From an uncultured Mycoplasmatota bacterium (GTDB taxonomy: Bacteria; Bacillota_I; Bacilli_A; RF39; UBA660), in contig CAMIXH010000001.1 of NCBI GenBank assembly GCA_946402735.1, positions 124,001 to 188,000 of the forward strand: a DNA stretch of 64,000 nucleotides. The letters run 5' to 3'. The notes under the pieces are model-generated. The model did not search any database and was not told the origin of the DNA. It was given only the letters and a program-made list of their open reading frames with translations. The position numbers and the translations under genes were made by a program. Of this stretch, positions 59,990 through 64,000 are shown piece by piece (position 1 is the stretch's first letter; each line of letters begins with the position of its first letter).

Positions 59990-62218
59990 ATGAAGAAAAT
60001 TATAAAACCATTAATTTTATTATTAGTATTATTAGTAGGAGGTTTATTCTTAATAAAACCAATTATTAATAACATATCATATGGTATAGATTTACAAGGT
60101 GGATTTGAAATTCTATATAACGTAGAACCACTAGAAGACGGAAAAAAATTAACAAGTGAAGATTTACAAAAAACATATAATGCTATTGTAAAAAGAATAG
60201 ATACTTTAGGTGTATCTGAACCAGTTATTACAATAGAAGGAGATAATCTAATTAGAGTACAATTACCAGGTGTATCTAACGAAGATGATGCTAGAAATAG
60301 AATTAGTACAACAGCAGTTTTATCATTTAGAGATACAGAAGATAATTTACTTTTAACAAGCGAAGTACTTGGAAGAAATGGAGCATCTTTAAGTCAAAAT
60401 GATAGAACTCTTGCTTATCAAGTAAAATTAGATATAAAAGATATAGAAAAATTTTATAATGTAACAAACAATCTAAGTAAAAAAACTGGTGGTAAAAACA
60501 TGATGGTTGTTTGGTTAGATTTCGATGAAACAAAAGATAGTTATGAAGAACAAAAGAATATATGTGGAAGTAAAGGAAATATGAAATGTATTTCTGCTGC
60601 ATATGTTAATCAAGGTTTAAATAGTAATAGTGTAGTAATTGAAGGAAGTTTTACACAAGAAGAAGCTCAAACATTAGTTGATTTAATTAATAGTGGATCT
60701 CTTCCAACAAAACTAACTGAAGAATCAACTCCTAAGAGTGTTAGTCCTTCTTTTGGAGAAGAGACTATTACTAAAACAGGTATTGCTGGACTTATTACTT
60801 TAGCTATTATTTGTTTAATATTAATATTCAATTATAAATTTAGTGGAGTAGTTGGAAGTGTATGTTTATTTGCATATATAGTTTTTGTATTTGGAATATT
60901 TAATATGGTAGGTGGAGTATTAACACTTACTGGTATTGCCGCTTTGATACTTGGTATAGGTATGGCAGTCGATTCAATTATTATTTCAAATGAAAGAGTA
61001 AAAGATGAATTAAATAAGAATTCTAAATTAAATGTTTCATTTAAAGAAGCAAATAAAAACAGTTTAAAATCAATAGTAGACTCAAATATTACAACACTAA
61101 TCGCAGGTATAGTACTTTATATATTTGGTGAATCTAGTGTTAAAGGATTTGCTACTATGTTAATTATTACTATAGCTGTTACTGCTATTACAACAGTTAT
61201 TCTTTATAGAATAATACTTTCAATGATAGTAAATAGTGGAGTATTTAAAGATAAAACAAATCTATTATTTGGAAAATATGTTAATAAGAAAGAAAGAGAT
61301 TATGTTAAACTTGCTAAATATCCAATGATAGTTTCTTTAGTAATAATTCTACTAGGAGTAGGCTTTGTGGCATTTAGAGGATTTAACTTTGGAGTAGATT
61401 TTACTGGTGGAACAAATATTGTTTTATCTAGTAAAGAAGATATTAATTTTGATGAAGTAAAGAAAATAGTAAAAGATTATGATATAGGAGATTATGATTA
61501 TTATTTAGGCAATAAAAAAGAAGGATATATTAAATTAAATACTATATTAAACGAAGAAGAGGAAGTTAAAATAAAAGATTCATTAACTCGTATTAATATA
61601 TCTACTTCAGTTAGTGAAATTAGTAATTTAGTTACTAAGAGTTTAACTAAGAATGCAATTAAAGCATTACTATATTCACTTGTAGCAATTATTATTTATA
61701 TAACAATTAGATTTAACTTTAACTATGCTATTACTGGTATATTAATGTTACTTCATGATGTATTAATAATATTATCAATATTTGCAGTATTACATATTAG
61801 AGTAGATTTTATAATAGTAGCATCACTCTTAACTATTATAGGTTATTCAATAAATGATACTATTGTTGTATTTGATAGAATAAGAGAAAATAGATCCAGA
61901 TTATATAGAACTAAAAAGGTATTAACAGATGAAGAGTTAAAATCACTTGTTAATACTTCATCAGTTCAAACTGTTAATAGAAATATATGGACAAGTATTA
62001 CTACAATAGTTTCAGTACTTACATTAATATTTATTGGACTAAGTGATATATTTACATTCAATATAGCAGTATTAATTGGATTAATTGCTGGTACTATATC
62101 TTCATTATTAATTGGTCCTAGAATATGGATGGCATTTGAAAGAAGAAGCATGCTAAAACCAGAAGATGATGACGATGATGAAGTACATGAATTAAAAATA
62201 AAAGGAATTAATGATTAA
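59990..62218 (+). CDS. secDF: Fused protein translocase subunit SecDF
   Basis: YGIDLQGGFEILYNV, GIGMAVDSIIISNERVKDEL, FGVDFTGGTNIVL, GYSINDTIVVFDRIREN. Confidence 0.96.
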   Translation: MKKIIKPLILLLVLLVGGLFLIKPIINNISYGIDLQGGFEILYNVEPLEDGKKLTSEDLQKTYNAIVKRIDTLGVSEPVITIEGDNLIRVQLPGVSNEDDARNRISTTAVLSFRDTEDNLLLTSEVLGRNGASLSQNDRTLAYQVKLDIKDIEKFYNVTNNLSKKTGGKNMMVVWLDFDETKDSYEEQKNICGSKGNMKCISAAYVNQGLNSNSVVIEGSFTQEEAQTLVDLINSGSLPTKLTEESTPKSVSPSFGEETITKTGIAGLITLAIICLILIFNYKFSGVVGSVCLFAYIVFVFGIFNMVGGVLTLTGIAALILGIGMAVDSIIISNERVKDELNKNSKLNVSFKEANKNSLKSIVDSNITTLIAGIVLYIFGESSVKGFATMLIITIAVTAITTVILYRIILSMIVNSGVFKDKTNLLFGKYVNKKERDYVKLAKYPMIVSLVIILLGVGFVAFRGFNFGVDFTGGTNIVLSSKEDINFDEVKKIVKDYDIGDYDYYLGNKKEGYIKLNTILNEEEEVKIKDSLTRINISTSVSEISNLVTKSLTKNAIKALLYSLVAIIIYITIRFNFNYAITGILMLLHDVLIILSIFAVLHIRVDFIIVASLLTIIGYSINDTIVVFDRIRENRSRLYRTKKVLTDEELKSLVNTSSVQTVNRNIWTSITTIVSVLTLIFIGLSDIFTFNIAVLIGLIAGTISSLLIGPRIWMAFERRSMLKPEDDDDDEVHELKIKGIND

Positions 62219-62224
62219 AAGAAG

Positions 62225-64000
62225 GTGAGAACAATAAAAGATCACACTTATGAAGAACTTTTAGATGTATTAAAGTCTTACATGGAAGATGAATACATTG
62301 AGTTTATCAACAAGTATTATGAACAAGCAAAAATAGTTTATGCTGGTATGAAAAGAGAAACAGGTGTTGAATATATTTTGCACCCAATTAATGTTGCATA
62401 TATATTAGCAACTCTAAAAATGGATCCACTTACTATTGGATGCGCTCTTATTCATGAAGCAATAACATTAAAGAAAATGACTTATGAAGAGATTGAGGAA
62501 ATGTTTGGAACAGAAAGCGCTAATATAGTTAGTGCTGTTACTAAAATTAGTAATTTGAGACAAACATTTAAAATCAATAATCCTGAAAAATATAGAAGAA
62601 TTATAGTAGGTCTTTGTGATAATCCAGCAACATTATTTATTAAGTTTGCTGATAGACTTCACAACTTAAGAACCTTAAAAGTACATGATGAAGAACATCA
62701 GAAATATATAATTGATGAAACTCAAAATATTTATATACCAATGGCACACAGACTTGGTATGAAAAAAATTAAGAGTGAAATGGAAGATTTATGTTTACAA
62801 TACTCTGATCCAGTTGAATATAATAGAGTATTAGAAAGAATTAATTCATCTAAAACAGAATTAGAAAAATCACTTTTAAAAATGAAATTTGAGATAATGC
62901 AAATACTTGATGCTCATAATATTAAGTATGAAATAGTATCTCGTGTTAAATCAGTTAGAGGTATTTATAATAAACTAGCTGCTGGAAAAAAATGGGATGA
63001 TATTTATGATTTACTTGGACTTAGAGTTTTAGTAGATAATACAGAAGATTGCTATAGAGTAATTGGTCTTGTACAATCTAAATATCAACCAATTCCAAAT
63101 AGATTTAAAGATTATATAGCTAATCCAAAACCAAATATGTATCAAAGTTTACATACAACAATATTTGGTGAAGATAAAAGAATATATGAACTACAAGTAA
63201 GAACATATGAGATGGATGAAATAGCTGAAAAAGGTATCGCATCTCACTGGAGTTATAAAGAACAAACTGATGGAAGTGTTAAAAATAACTTAGATAAATT
63301 ACTAGAACAATTTAGAGTTTTAGTAGAAGTAAATGATATTGAAAAGAACATGAATTTCTTTGTTAATATCAAAGATGAATTAAAGAAAAGTGAAATATAT
63401 GTGTATACTCCAAAAGGAGATATTATAGAGCTTCCATCAGGTAGTACACCAATTGATTTTGGCTATAAGATACATAGTGAAGTAGGTAATAGTACAACTG
63501 GTGCTTTAGTAAATGGAAAAATGGTTAAACTTGATTATGAACTTCAAGATGGTGATTTAGTTGAGTTAATAACTCAAAAAGGACATGCTCCATCAAGAGG
63601 ATGGTTAAAGATTGTTAAAACTGAAGGTGCTAAATCAAGAATTAAAGCATATTTCTATAAAGCAGAAAGACAAAAATATCTAGACCTTGGTCATGAAATG
63701 ATGGTAGCTGAATGTAAGAAGAGAAATCTAGATTTCAATGAAGTATTCACTGAAGAAAATGTTGAAACAATTTGTAAGAGTCTAAATTTAGATTCACTAG
63801 ATGATATATATTTCTCAATATCAACAATGAGATATTTACCATCAACAGTTTTATCTAAATTAGAGATACATGAACCTAAGAAACAAAGAGTTATTCTTCC
63901 TAAAAAAGGAAAAACTGGTGGAAATGGAATAATAATTGCTGGTTCTACAGATATATTATGTACATTAGCTACTTGTTGTAATCCAGTATATGGTGAAGAT
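62225..64000 (+). CDS. rel: RelA/SpoT-family (p)ppGpp synthetase, truncated by window end
   Basis: Own translation: YILHPINVAYILATLKMDPLTIGCALIHEAITL, FADRLHNLRTL, RFKDYIANPKPNMYQSLHTTIFG, ELQVRTYEMDEIAEKGIASHWSYKE, TGS domain. Start codon (GTG 62225) uncertain. Confidence 0.93.
   Translation, partial: MRTIKDHTYEELLDVLKSYMEDEYIEFINKYYEQAKIVYAGMKRETGVEYILHPINVAYILATLKMDPLTIGCALIHEAITLKKMTYEEIEEMFGTESANIVSAVTKISNLRQTFKINNPEKYRRIIVGLCDNPATLFIKFADRLHNLRTLKVHDEEHQKYIIDETQNIYIPMAHRLGMKKIKSEMEDLCLQYSDPVEYNRVLERINSSKTELEKSLLKMKFEIMQILDAHNIKYEIVSRVKSVRGIYNKLAAGKKWDDIYDLLGLRVLVDNTEDCYRVIGLVQSKYQPIPNRFKDYIANPKPNMYQSLHTTIFGEDKRIYELQVRTYEMDEIAEKGIASHWSYKEQTDGSVKNNLDKLLEQFRVLVEVNDIEKNMNFFVNIKDELKKSEIYVYTPKGDIIELPSGSTPIDFGYKIHSEVGNSTTGALVNGKMVKLDYELQDGDLVELITQKGHAPSRGWLKIVKTEGAKSRIKAYFYKAERQKYLDLGHEMMVAECKKRNLDFNEVFTEENVETICKSLNLDSLDDIYFSISTMRYLPSTVLSKLEIHEPKKQRVILPKKGKTGGNGIIIAGSTDILCTLATCCNPVYGED

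Noticed and set aside
1-64000. Mycoplasma-type code (UGA as Trp)
   Set aside because: TGA serves as a natural stop at well-defined gene ends, e.g. 26075-26077 and 40048-40050, with coupled starts of the next gene.

Overview
This is a 64 kb, AT-rich, almost entirely + strand segment of a Bacillota-type chromosome. I infer a gut Bacilli/RF39-like lineage from gene content and base composition only. Several genes end in TGA, so a standard bacterial code fits. The right part is conserved core: ttcA-like, ybaK, dagK, plsC, alr, prsW, mtnN, apt, ldh, herA-like, ezrA, ftsK/spoIIIE, deoD, a ymfF/ymfH-like M16 pair, comN-like, secDF, and rel running off the right end. The left part is more accessory: a truncated MMPL/RND-like protein, a run of unrelated single genes separated by a repeated intergenic module (3.85-7.37 kb), a CsoR-metallothionein pair, a sortase B locus with an NPNTG surface protein, and a 1117-aa protein of no family I recognise. 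The strongest unexplained signal is the four-copy module. Each copy carries a strong extended -10 promoter, a ~95-nt non-coding transcript with an invariant core, an intrinsic terminator and a second promoter. In one copy both terminator arms are replaced but still pair. Other leads are a Rel protein whose HDxxED hydrolase motif reads HEAITL, a near-consensus SOS box inside the promoter of a Y-family polymerase/YolD-like operon, a sortase substrate with its NPNTG signal in the middle of the protein, and a possible internal start inside the MMPL fusion. I saw no rRNA, tRNA, CRISPR array or transposase. All family names come from reading translations by eye; no searches were run.
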